From positions 1 to 64,000 of the forward strand of contig CALWIA010000006.1 of NCBI GenBank assembly GCA_944380605.1: 64,000 bases of DNA. Reading direction: 5' to 3'. This document shows positions 45,112-54,800 of this stretch, piece after piece. The translations under genes and the position numbers were made by a program. The stretch is from an uncultured Lachnospiraceae bacterium. GTDB taxonomy: Bacteria; Bacillota; Clostridia; Lachnospirales; Lachnospiraceae. How positions within the stretch are numbered: the stretch's first letter is position 1; each line of letters begins with the position of its first letter. Under the pieces are notes generated by a model. It saw only the letters and a program-made list of their open reading frames with translations, was not told the DNA's origin and ran no database searches.

Positions 45112-47214
45112 TCAGTCTTCGTTCCGGTCCACAACGGAAGCTCTGGCTTCCACTTCTTTTTTCTGCACATCGCCGGGCGCCTGCTCATAGCGGCTGAACT
45201 CGTACTCGTATACGCCGATGCCGCCGGTCATGGAACGCAGGTCCGTATTGTAGCCGAACAGCTCCGACATGGGCACGTCGGCTTCAATGATCTGTTTGCC
45301 GTGATGGTCGGAATTCATACCCAGCACGCGGCCTCTTCTGCGGTTCAAGTCGCCCATGATATCGCCGGTAAACTTGTCGGGCACCGTCACCTTCATGGAG
45401 ACGATGGGTTCCAGCAGCACCGGGTTGGCTTCCATAAACGCTTTCTTGAAGGCCAGGGAAGCGGCCATCTTGAAGGCCATTTCCGAAGAGTCCACCGGAT
45501 GGTAGGAGCCGTCCAGCAGCGTCGCCTTGATGCCCACCACCGGATAAGCCGCCAGCGGTCCTCTCTGCACGCATTCCTGGATACCCTTTTCCACCGCCGG
45601 GAAATAGTTTCTCGGAACGGCGCCGCCGAATACCTTCTCTTCAAAGATATACGGAGTCTCCAGATCGCCGGAGGGTTCGAAGGACATCTTGACGTCGCCG
45701 TACTGGCCGTGTCCGCCGGTCTGCTTCTTGTATTTGCCCTGAGCCTCCACTTTCTTGCGGATGGTCTCCCGGAACGCTACCTTGGGTTTGCTCAGTTCGA
45801 TCTCTACTTTGTAGCGGTTCAGCAGCTTGCTGACCACCACTTCCAGCTGCTGGTCGCCGATGCCGTACAGCAGCGTCTGGCGGTTCTCCTTGTCGCTGAC
45901 CGCTTTCAGCGTCAGATCTTCTTCCATCAGCTTGGCCAGCGCCGACGCCACCTTGTCGTCGTCGCCCTTGGTCTTGGTGGTATAGCGCATGTAAGTATAC
46001 GGCGTGGAAATCTGCGGCTTGTGGTACACGATGGGAGCCGTGCGCACCGCCAGCGTATCGCCGGTCTGGGTCACCGTCAGCTTGGCCACCGCTCCGATGT
46101 CGCCGGCATGCAGCTCCGGCAGCTCGATCTGCTCTTTGCCCCGCAGCGTATAAACCTTGCCGATCTTCTCTTCCGTATCTTTATTGACATTATAGGAGGT
46201 CGTGTCCTGCTTCAGCGTGCCGGTGCAGATCTTTACCAGGGAATACTTGCCGATAAAGGGATCCACAATGGTCTTGAAAACCCGCATGGACAGAGACACG
46301 TCGTCATTGTACTTGGCCACGAAGCGCTCGCCGGTGGATACGTCCACGCCGATGCACTCGTAATGGTCCGGGGACGGGAAGTACTTGTCCACCGCCTGCA
46401 GAAGCATCTTGGCGCCCTGTCCGTTGATGCCGGATCCCAGCATAACCGGAACGATGCTGCCATCTATCACATGTTCCCGAAGGGCGGAAGAAACTTCCTC
46501 GTAGGTAAACTCTTCTCCGGAGAAGTAACGTTCCATATATTCCTCGCTGGTCTCCGCCACAGCCTCCATCAGGGCCTCCCGGCAGATGTTTAAGTTCTTC
46601 ATGGAATATTCGGGAATCTCACATTCTTCGTAATCGCTGAAATTGGTGAAGCGTCTTCCTCCCATCTTCACCACGTTGACAAATCCCACGAACTTTTCAT
46701 TTTCACGGATGGGCAGATGGAACGGAGCGATCTTTCTGCCGAACCGTTTTTCCAGCTTCAGCACCAGTTCCCGGTAGCTGGCATGGTCGTCATCCATATT
46801 GGTCACAAAAATAATTCTGGGCAGTTCATACTTGTCGCAGAGTTCCCAGGCCTTCTCCGTGCCTACCTCGATGCCCGCCTTGCAGTTCACCACGATCACG
46901 GCGGCATCCGCCACGCTGACAGCCTCTTCTACTTCGCCTACAAAGTCAAAATAACCCGGCGTATCCAGGAAGTTGATCTTAATGGGGCCGCTTTCTCCCA
47001 CGTACTCCAGCGGCACTAAAGAAGTGGAGATGGAAAACTGCCGTTTGGTTTCTTCCTTATCATAATCGCTGATGGTCGATCCGTCCACCACGCTGCCCAT
47101 GCGCTTGGTCACTCCGGTGGCAAAAGCCATGGCCTCTACCAGCGTCGTCTTGCCCGCTCCGCCATGTCCCAGCAGTACGACATTACGGATTTGTTTGGTT
47201 CCGTACACGTTCAT
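45112..47214 (-). CDS. Elongation factor G paralogue (divergent)
   Basis: 700 residues with all five EF-G domains and G1 GHGGAGKTT (16-24). Two GTPase motifs differ from canonical EF-G: switch II reads DTPGYFDF (84-91) where translational GTPases have DTPGHVDF, so the catalytic His is Tyr; and the base-recognition NKMD reads TNMD (138-141). Domain IV keeps GGHGQYGDV and the tip region. It is therefore the EF-G-like (EF-G II) type and not the main fusA, which is normally beside rpsL/rpsG. Possible roles are ribosome rescue, recycling or stress translation. The second ATG (47214) is chosen because AGGAGG is 7 nt away; the first would have almost no spacing. Confidence 0.88.
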   Translation of the reverse strand: MNVYGTKQIRNVVLLGHGGAGKTTLVEAMAFATGVTKRMGSVVDGSTISDYDKEETKRQFSISTSLVPLEYVGESGPIKINFLDTPGYFDFVGEVEEAVSVADAAVIVVNCKAGIEVGTEKAWELCDKYELPRIIFVTNMDDDHASYRELVLKLEKRFGRKIAPFHLPIRENEKFVGFVNVVKMGGRRFTNFSDYEECEIPEYSMKNLNICREALMEAVAETSEEYMERYFSGEEFTYEEVSSALREHVIDGSIVPVMLGSGINGQGAKMLLQAVDKYFPSPDHYECIGVDVSTGERFVAKYNDDVSLSMRVFKTIVDPFIGKYSLVKICTGTLKQDTTSYNVNKDTEEKIGKVYTLRGKEQIELPELHAGDIGAVAKLTVTQTGDTLAVRTAPIVYHKPQISTPYTYMRYTTKTKGDDDKVASALAKLMEEDLTLKAVSDKENRQTLLYGIGDQQLEVVVSKLLNRYKVEIELSKPKVAFRETIRKKVEAQGKYKKQTGGHGQYGDVKMSFEPSGDLETPYIFEEKVFGGAVPRNYFPAVEKGIQECVQRGPLAAYPVVGIKATLLDGSYHPVDSSEMAFKMAASLAFKKAFMEANPVLLEPIVSMKVTVPDKFTGDIMGDLNRRRGRVLGMNSDHHGKQIIEADVPMSELFGYNTDLRSMTGGIGVYEYEFSRYEQAPGDVQKKEVEARASVVDRNED

Positions 47215-47253
47215 AAACATCCCTCCTGTTATATCGTTTTAGCCTATAAGGAC

Positions 47254-47282
47254 ATTTTACTAAAAAATTCTGAATTTTACAA
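47254..47282 (-). promoter_or_regulatory. Promoter for the EF-G paralogue
   Basis: Minus strand TTGTAA (47282-47277), 17-bp spacer, TAAAAT (47259-47254), about 40 nt before the start codon. Confidence 0.6.
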
Positions 47283-47336
47283 GTTATTTGTGCGATTTAT
47301 ACAAACATTTTTCCAGTTCTTTCGATTTTGACGCTT

Positions 47337-47360
47337 GCTTTAAAGCGTCGAACTTTAAAG
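47337..47360. promoter_or_regulatory. Repeated CTTTAAAG palindromes just upstream of the aroF promoter
   Basis: GCTTTAAAGC (47337-47346) and CTTTAAAG (47353-47360) lie 15-16 bp apart, ending ten bases before the -35 of aroF, followed by a partial copy (ATAAAGC). Position and symmetry suit an activator or repressor site. Confidence 0.4.
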
Positions 47361-47370
47361 CTATAAAGCA

Positions 47371-47399
47371 TTGACAATCCGCCTCTCCTGGCTTACAAT
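47371..47399 (+). promoter_or_regulatory. Promoter of the aroF-tyrA-aroA operon
   Basis: TTGACA (47371-47376), exactly 17 bp, TACAAT (47394-47399). Predicted leader is about 30 nt, too short for a T-box or attenuator. Confidence 0.85.
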
Positions 47400-47435
47400 G
47401 TGAAAAAGAAAAACCAATACTGCGAGGAATCTGCC

Positions 47436-48446
47436 ATGATTATTATTATGAAGCCGGGCGCTTCCGAGGAAGCCGTCCAGAAAGTATCCGACCTGATCCG
47501 TTCCCGGGGTCTGCAGGCCCATCTGTCCAAAGGCGCCGAAGTGACCATCGTCGGCGTCGTCGGCGACAAGACCCGCCTGCAGGGCAGCAACATCGAAATT
47601 TCCGAGGGCGTGGACAAAATCGTCAACGTCACCGAGTCCTACAAGCTGGTAAACAAAAAGTTCCATCCGGAAGATTCGGTGATCACCGCCGGAACCGCTT
47701 CCATCGGCCCCGGCACCCTTACGGTGATGGCCGGCCCCTGCGCCATTGAAAGCCATGACCAGCTGCTGCAGTGCGCCTATGCCGTCAAAAAAGCCGGCGC
47801 CACGTTCCTCCGGGGCGGCGCCTACAAGCCCAGAACTTCTCCCTACTCCTTCCAGGGGCTGGAGGAAGAAGGCCTGAAATACATGAAAGAGGCCAGAGAA
47901 GCCACCGGCTTAAACGTCATCTGCGAAGTCACCAGCCTGCGGGCCCTGGAAACCGCTGTGAAATACGTGGACATGATCCAGATCGGCGCCCGGAACATGC
48001 AGAACTTTGAGCTTTTAAAAGAAGCCGGCCGCTCCGGCGTGCCGGTGATGTTGAAGCGGGGCCTGGCCGCCACCATTGACGAATGGCTCAACGCCGCGGA
48101 ATACATCATTTCCGAAGGCAATCCCAACATCGTCCTCTGCGAACGGGGCATCCGCACCTATGAAACCGCCACCAGAAACACCCTGGATATCAGCGCCGTA
48201 CCGGTGATCCGCGCCAAGAGCCATCTGCCTCTGATCGTGGATCCCAGCCACGCCACCGGCGTCCGGGCCTACATCGAGCCCCTGTCCAAAGCAGCTATCG
48301 CCGCCGGTGCCGACGGCCTGATGATCGAAGTGCACCCCTGTCCCGCCTGCGCCCTGTCCGACGGTCCCCAGTCCCTGACCTTTGAACAGTTTGACGACCT
48401 TATGGCGCACATCCGTCCCTACGCCGAACTGGCCGGAAGGAGCTGA
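47436..48446 (+). CDS. aroF: DAHP synthase (3-deoxy-7-phosphoheptulonate synthase)
   Basis: First step of the shikimate pathway: erythrose 4-phosphate plus phosphoenolpyruvate. 336 residues. An N-terminal ferredoxin-like regulatory domain (~1-68) is followed by the TIM-barrel core (VMAGPCAIES, FLRGGAYKPRTSPYSFQG, LLKRGLAAT, VDPSHATG). The fused small domain suggests feedback control. GAGGA lies 7 nt before ATG 47436; the frame upstream of it is leader. First gene of aroF-tyrA-aroA, with tyrA starting 2 nt after its stop. Confidence 0.96.
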   Translation: MIIIMKPGASEEAVQKVSDLIRSRGLQAHLSKGAEVTIVGVVGDKTRLQGSNIEISEGVDKIVNVTESYKLVNKKFHPEDSVITAGTASIGPGTLTVMAGPCAIESHDQLLQCAYAVKKAGATFLRGGAYKPRTSPYSFQGLEEEGLKYMKEAREATGLNVICEVTSLRALETAVKYVDMIQIGARNMQNFELLKEAGRSGVPVMLKRGLAATIDEWLNAAEYIISEGNPNIVLCERGIRTYETATRNTLDISAVPVIRAKSHLPLIVDPSHATGVRAYIEPLSKAAIAAGADGLMIEVHPCPACALSDGPQSLTFEQFDDLMAHIRPYAELAGRS

Positions 48447-48448
48447 CT

Positions 48449-49546
48449 ATGACTGACACGACCATTGGCTTTATCGGCCTGGGACTCATCGGCGGCTCCA
48501 TTGCCAGAGCGCTGCGGCAGGCCTGCCCGGATCTTACCATTATGGCCTATATGCGGACCCGTTCCCGGCTGGAACAGGCAAAACGGGATGGCGTCGTAGA
48601 TCAGATCCTGTCCGGCATCGATGAAAATCTAAGCCGCTGCGACCTGATCTTTCTCTGCACGCCGGTGGAATACAATGCCGCCTATCTGGCTCAGATCCGC
48701 CCGTTTTTAAAGCCGGGGGCGCTGATTACCGACGTGGGCAGCACCAAGACCGACATCCACCGGGAAGTGGCCCGGCTGGGCATGGAACGGCAGTTTATCG
48801 GCGGCCATCCCATGGCCGGGTCTGAAAAGACCGGCTACGAACATTCCACCGACCATCTGCTGGAAAACGCGTTTTATATCATCACGCCCACCAGCGCCTC
48901 TACCGAGGATGATATCGCCCGCCTGGTGGAGATGGCCCGGCAGATCCGCTCCATTCCCATTGTACTGGACTATGAAGAACACGACCGGATCACCGCCGCC
49001 ATCAGCCACCTGCCCCATATCGTCGCTTCCAGCCTGGTCAATCTGGTGCGGGACTGCGACTCGCCGGAAGGCATGATGCGCCGGCTGGCGGCAGGAGGCT
49101 TCAAGGACATCACCCGGATCGCTTCCTCTTCTCCTGAAATGTGGGAGCAGATCTGCATGACCAACCGGGACAACCTGGCCGTTATGCTGCGCCGCTACAT
49201 CCACTCTCTGGAACAGACCCTTTCTCAGCTGGAAGCGGCCGACGGCCCGTCTCTGTACCGGCTGTTTGAGGAATCCCGGGAATACCGCGGCTCCATGTCC
49301 GACAAGGCCAGAGGCGCCCTCCCGCCGGAGTATTCCTTCACCGTGGACATCGTGGACGAGGCGGGTTCCATTTCCACCCTGTCGGTCATCCTGGCCGCCA
49401 AGGGCATCAGCATCAAAAACATCGGCATCAACCACAACCGGGAACGGGGCGAAGGCGCCCTGCGCATCGTTTTTTACGATCAGGCGTCTATGGACGCCGC
49501 CTGGGAACAGCTGAAAAAATATCACTACGAACTGATGAAAGATTAG
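48449..49546 (+). CDS. tyrA: Prephenate dehydrogenase with C-terminal ACT domain
   Basis: Converts prephenate to 4-hydroxyphenylpyruvate for tyrosine. 365 residues. NAD-binding GLGLIGGS (9-16), catalytic region GGHPMAGSEKTGYEHS, and a C-terminal ACT domain (~295-365; DEAGSISTLSVILAAKGISIKNIGI) that would sense tyrosine. RBS GGAAGGAG overlaps the aroF 3' end. Confidence 0.95.
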   Translation: MTDTTIGFIGLGLIGGSIARALRQACPDLTIMAYMRTRSRLEQAKRDGVVDQILSGIDENLSRCDLIFLCTPVEYNAAYLAQIRPFLKPGALITDVGSTKTDIHREVARLGMERQFIGGHPMAGSEKTGYEHSTDHLLENAFYIITPTSASTEDDIARLVEMARQIRSIPIVLDYEEHDRITAAISHLPHIVASSLVNLVRDCDSPEGMMRRLAAGGFKDITRIASSSPEMWEQICMTNRDNLAVMLRRYIHSLEQTLSQLEAADGPSLYRLFEESREYRGSMSDKARGALPPEYSFTVDIVDEAGSISTLSVILAAKGISIKNIGINHNRERGEGALRIVFYDQASMDAAWEQLKKYHYELMKD

Positions 49547-49558
49547 GGGGGATTCCTT

Positions 49559-50872
49559 ATGAAATTCCGAAATGTTTCCGGCCTCCGGGGCGAAGTAGCC
49601 GTGCCGGGAGACAAGTCCATCTCACACAGAAGCATTATGTTCGGCTCCATTGCCAGAGGCATCACGGAGGTCCGTCATTTTCTCCAGGGCGCCGATTGTC
49701 TGTCCACCATTTCCTGCTTCCGGAACATGGGCATCGACATTGAAAACAACGGCGGCGCGGTGCTGGTGCGGGGCAAAGGCCTGCGGGGCCTGCAGCAGCC
49801 GGACTGCGTGCTGGACTGCGGCAACAGCGGCACCACCACCCGGCTGATTTCCGGCATCCTGTCCGCCCAGGATTTTTCTGTTACGCTGACCGGCGACGCT
49901 TCCATCCAGAAGCGGCCCATGAAGCGGATCATCGAGCCCCTCTCGCTCATGGGGGCCCGGATTGAAAGTGTAAACGGCAATGGCTGCGCCCCCCTTCGGA
50001 TTCAGGGCGGCCCGCTGCACGGCATTTCCTACCGGTCTCCGGTGGCATCCGCGCAGGTCAAGTCGTCCATTCTGCTGGCCGGCCTCTATGCCGACGGAGA
50101 AACCTCCGTAACGGAGCCGTATCTGTCCCGCAACCACACGGAGCTGATGCTGCGGCACTTCGGCGCCGACATCCGTTCCGAAGAACGTTCCGACGGCGCC
50201 TGCGCCTGCGTGCGCCCGGCCAGGGAACTGTACGGGGCCTCCATCGACGTGCCGGGAGATATTTCTTCCGCCGCCTTTTTCCTCTGCGCCGGACTCATGG
50301 TTCCCAACTCGGAGATCCTGTTAAAACACGTAGGCGTCAATCCCACCCGGGCCGGCATTCTGCAGGTCTGCAGGGCCATGGGCGGCGATATTTCCGTGCT
50401 CGATCCTTCCGAAGACTCCGGAGAACCGGCGGCTGACCTGCTGGTACGTTCTTCCTCTCTTCACGGCACGGTCATCGAAGGCGCCATCATTCCCACCCTC
50501 ATTGACGAGCTCCCCATGATCGCCGCCATGGCCTGCTTCGCAGAAGGCGAAACCATCATCCGGGACGCCGCCGAACTGAAGGTCAAGGAATCCAACCGTC
50601 TGGAAGTCATGGTGAAAAATCTCGCCGCCATGGGCGCCGACGTGACGGAAACGGAAGACGGCATGATCATCCGGGGCGGAAGGCCGCTGCACGGTGCGGT
50701 GGTGGACAGCCGTCTGGATCACCGCATCGCCATGACCTTCGCCGTCGCCGGCCTCTGCGCGGAAGGCGAAACGGAAGTGCTGGGCAGCGAATGCGTCGAT
50801 ATCTCCTATCCGGAGTTTTACCGGGATCTGGAGCGGCTGGCCTCCTGGCGGGGCCTGTCCTTTGTACAGTAA
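49559..50872 (+). CDS. aroA: EPSP synthase (3-phosphoshikimate 1-carboxyvinyltransferase)
   Basis: 437 residues, two inverse alpha/beta domains. The family motifs PGDKSISHRS (near 17-26), DCGNSGTTTRL, QKRPMKRI, KVKESNRL and LDHRIAMTFAVA are all present. Penultimate common step to chorismate. Last gene of the operon, convergent with the HMG-CoA-lyase-family gene 12 nt away and without a clear terminator. Confidence 0.97.
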   Translation: MKFRNVSGLRGEVAVPGDKSISHRSIMFGSIARGITEVRHFLQGADCLSTISCFRNMGIDIENNGGAVLVRGKGLRGLQQPDCVLDCGNSGTTTRLISGILSAQDFSVTLTGDASIQKRPMKRIIEPLSLMGARIESVNGNGCAPLRIQGGPLHGISYRSPVASAQVKSSILLAGLYADGETSVTEPYLSRNHTELMLRHFGADIRSEERSDGACACVRPARELYGASIDVPGDISSAAFFLCAGLMVPNSEILLKHVGVNPTRAGILQVCRAMGGDISVLDPSEDSGEPAADLLVRSSSLHGTVIEGAIIPTLIDELPMIAAMACFAEGETIIRDAAELKVKESNRLEVMVKNLAAMGADVTETEDGMIIRGGRPLHGAVVDSRLDHRIAMTFAVAGLCAEGETEVLGSECVDISYPEFYRDLERLASWRGLSFVQ

Positions 50873-50884
50873 CGGCGGCAGCAG

Positions 50885-51811
50885 CTATTCAATTCCGTTC
50901 CCCTGCCTTTTGATCTTTTCCAGCCGCTGGATATAGCTGTCGGTCTTGGAAGGATCCACCAGGCTTTCCACAAACTCGCCGGCCTTTATGGCCTTTTCCA
51001 GGTCTATGCCGGTTTCGATTCCCATGCCGTTGAGCATGTATACCGTATCCTCTGTGGCAATGTTGCCGCTGGCGTTTTTAAATACCGTGCAGCCGCCGAT
51101 GCCCGCCAGAGAACTGTCGATCCGGTCCACCCCGGCATCCAGCGCCGCCAGCACATTGGCCAGGCCGGTGCCTCTGGTGTTGTGGGCGTGGAACGCCCAG
51201 GTCCGGATCTCCGGAAATTCCGCTTTCATCTCCAGGAACCGCTCCCGCACCTGATTCGGAAACGCCATGCCCGCCGTGTCGTTCAGAGAAATCTCTGTGG
51301 CTCCGCAGTCGATGAACCGCCGGATGATCTCCTTGATGTCCTGGCTGGGAATCCATCCGTCATAGGGGGAAACAAACGCCAGGGAGATGGAGCCCAGCAG
51401 GGTCATCTGATGCCGCGCGGCAATGGCGCCGATCTCCCGGAATCCCTCCATGCCTTCCGCAATGCTTTTCCCGGTCATCAGGCGGTAATGGGTCCCGCTG
51501 CCGGAGATGTTGATCTTTACCTTGGGACAGCCGGCGTCCGCCGCCTCCCGCATCCCTGCCGGCGTCTGCAGAAGGGCCCGGTACACCACGCCGGGTCTGC
51601 GGTTCATCTTCTGAAACACCTCCGGCGTGCTGCGCATGCTGTCCACTCCGGACCGCTCTCCCAGAAACGAGCCTACTTCGATTTCCCGGATGCCGGCATC
51701 CGCCATAAGGTCCAGAAGCTTTACCTTGTCCGCCACGGCAATGGGCGGCAGCGTCTGAAAGCCGTCTCTGGTAGATACTTCACAAATCCTTACCTGTTTC
51801 GCGTAATTCAT
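50885..51811 (-). CDS. HMG-CoA lyase-family enzyme
   Basis: 308 residues, DRE-TIM metallolyase. Seen: STRDGFQ (catalytic Arg-Asp), HAHNTRGTG (metal-binding His pair) and AGIGGCTVFKNASGN with the catalytic Cys of HMG-CoA lyases. It could cleave HMG-CoA to acetyl-CoA and acetoacetate or act on a related acyl-CoA. The start at 51811 has GGAGG 6 nt upstream; the longer frame overlaps the previous gene. Follows the leucine-rich-repeat gene by 11 nt, with no obvious functional link. Confidence 0.88.
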   Translation of the reverse strand: MNYAKQVRICEVSTRDGFQTLPPIAVADKVKLLDLMADAGIREIEVGSFLGERSGVDSMRSTPEVFQKMNRRPGVVYRALLQTPAGMREAADAGCPKVKINISGSGTHYRLMTGKSIAEGMEGFREIGAIAARHQMTLLGSISLAFVSPYDGWIPSQDIKEIIRRFIDCGATEISLNDTAGMAFPNQVRERFLEMKAEFPEIRTWAFHAHNTRGTGLANVLAALDAGVDRIDSSLAGIGGCTVFKNASGNIATEDTVYMLNGMGIETGIDLEKAIKAGEFVESLVDPSKTDSYIQRLEKIKRQGNGIE

Positions 51812-51822
51812 ATGCACCCTCC

Positions 51823-54800
51823 TTATGATGAACGTTTGACGTTTGCTCTCTTCTTTCTCTTTCCGCCTCCCAGCAGCTTTTTCAAAATCCAGAGAACCGC
51901 CAGCACCAGCGCTGCCTTGGCAAGCGCCGGATGCTCCGACAGCCATGCCCGGACACCGGCCCGCTCTGTCTCCAGCCGCAGCTGATACTGCCCCGGTTCT
52001 TCCAGCACGGTCTCATACCAGACCGTGCCTTTGCCGGAGGCTTCTTTCTCATCTCCGGGCCGCTCCGTCAGGGAAATCTCCCCGTCCTTTTTGCTTCCCG
52101 GCAGGAAAGACAGAAGGCCGCCGTCCTCTTCCTCGTGTTCTGTTTCCATGCCTTCCGTCTTTCTGGAAAGAATGGGAATCCGTCCCTCCAGATCCGTCAG
52201 GCCGATCTCCAGCCGGATGCCGCTTCCCGTAGACTGGATTTCCAGCACCTCCGTTTCCGGCCGGAATACCGTCACGGTGCCGGCTTCTTCTGCCTCCTGC
52301 TGTCCCGCTTCTGCCGCCTCTTCTTTGGCTTCTTCCTCCGCCGGACGGACGACGCTTACGATGCCGCCCTTCATGGGGAACGAAATGGGTTCTTCTCCCG
52401 CTTCCCGATGGGCTTCTTCCAGCATCTGATGGCGTTCTTCCGAAAAACTGCCCTGTACTTCCTGTGACAAATGGGTCATGGCCGCCACCGCGAAGCTGCC
52501 GATATCGCTGCTTAAAGCCCGGAATTCCTTTGTGGTTCCGTCGTTGTAAAAGTCTCCCTCCAGCCGGGTGATCAGGCCGCTTTGGTCGATGTGATAGACT
52601 GCTGTTGCCGATCCATCCCATTCCGGCGGCAGTTCAAAGATCACCTGATAGGAACCGGGATAGGAAAACTGTTCTTCTCCCTCCAGGGAAACGCCGATGC
52701 GGTAATAGCGGCACTGGGGCTGGCGCAGGTACAGATCCTCAAATTCCAGAAATTCTTCCAGTTCCAATGCCCGGGTTTCTTCGCTTTCGCTGTACCAGCT
52801 GTAGACGGCAATGTCCGCTTCCGCCAAAGCCGCCGCCGTTTCCGCGTCGGCGTTTACCCGCACCGCGCGGGTGGTAAAATCTCCAAAGCTCTGTTCCGTC
52901 AGCAGCTGGCTCTCCGCCGGAAATTCGATCTGATAGGCCTCGCTGTCTTCCGAGCAGTACCGGGAAACTTTGATATAGGAATCCGGCTGTCTCCGGTACA
53001 GGCAGATCCGGTTTCCATCCGCGTCCAGCGCGTACGCCGCTTCCCGGATGCAGTCTTCAAAGCCTTCCGCTTCTTCTCCCGGTTCCGTCCCATCCACGAT
53101 GCCCTGGACAAACAGCGTCCCGATCATCCGGCTTTCCGCGCTGACCTCATAACTCGTATTCCAGTAGGCTTCTGTCAGATGGTCAAAGGCCCCCAGGTTC
53201 AGCTGGCCGGCAAAGGCCGCCGGCAGTTCCAGATACACAATGGACCGCCCCGGATCGCATTGCAGCGCCTGATCCGGCAGTTTCCCCTTTTTCACATTCC
53301 CGGCCTGTCCCCGCAGAGTGATATACAGGCCGCCTTCTCCGCTGAAACGCTGGGGATTCCATTTCTGCAGACCGGCCGGCCAGGCCAGGTTCTGCAGCGC
53401 CGGGCATCCGGAGTACAGGTTTTCGCCCAGTTCCGTGATGCCTGCCGGCAGCTGCGCGGAAATCAGATGGACGCAGTCCGCGAAGGCCCGCCGCTCCGCT
53501 TTTCCCTTTTCCGGCACAGCCGCTTCTGTCTCAAAGCATTCCACGGTTCTGGCCGCGCAGCCTTCAAACGCCCTTTCTCTGATTTTTTCCACGCTGTCCG
53601 GCAGCTGCACCTGGTCCATCTGCGCGCCGGCAAAGGCGGCTTCCCCTATGGTCCGCAGCCCCGCCGGAAGCTGCACCGTTCCGTTCCCCTGTCCGAACCG
53701 GGTTCCGGCAAAGGCCTGTTCCGGAATTTCTTCCAGCCCCGCCGGAAATGTGCCTTCTTCCAGCGCCGTGCCGGAAAACGCCTCTTTGCCCAGTTCCCGC
53801 AGCGATGCCGGCAGCGCCTGCACCGCCGTATGACTTTCACTTCCGGAGGCAAACGCCCGCTCTCCTATGGACTCCACCGTGTCGGGGAGCAGAAGCAGGC
53901 TCTCGCCGGAAGCCACGCCGGTATCTCCGTCGGAGGTCAGTGCGTAAAATCCCTCTTTTTCAATGATTTTCAGATTCTGACCGGAAAACGATGCTTCCGC
54001 CAGATTTTTGGCCTCCGCGAAGCACCGGACGGGAATTTCTTCCACATCTGCCTGTATCACCAGACTGCTGCCCTGGAAATCTGCTCCCTCAAACGCACTC
54101 TCTCCCAGCGTCCGGACAGACTCCGGAAGCAGGACCGTGCCGGTAACCCCGGGAAGAGCGATGGGTTCTCCGCCGCCCGTCACCAGTTCATATCCCTGGG
54201 CGCTTCTGGCAGCCGCGCCTGAAAACACCGCCCCGGCAAAGGCCCGCTCCCCTATGGATTCCACCTGATTTCCAAAGCGGATGCCTCCCGCAATCACGCA
54301 GCGTTCAAAACATCCATCGGCAATCCGCTTCACCGTATCCGGGATCGCCAGGGCATACTGCCCTGCGCCGTCACCCGGCAGAGAACCATAGGTCTTCCAG
54401 TATCTCGGCTCCCCCTGATATCCTTCCGGCAGTTCCTGATGCGTTTCCTTAAAATCCAGTTCCGTTACCGGGCGGCCGTTGACATAGGCCGGCAGCACCA
54501 GGCAGGAAGAAGACAGGTACTGCGCAGGCCGGGATGTTTTTGAATTGATATCCAGATCCTCATACCGGAGGGGATCGGAATCCGCATACTTCTCATACGG
54601 ATCGTCAGGCCAGGTCACCTGCAGGGTCAGAGGCGCAAGCAGGGTCACGCCGTCCTCATTTTCTTTATAACAGGACTCCGGCACATCCTCCATCCGGAGA
54701 TTGGCCGCCGGTTCCGGCGCCTCCTGCCCCAGGATCACGATCACCTGCCGCCGGGCCGTAAACTGCCCCTCTTCCGTAGACGCGATGATCCACGCATTGC

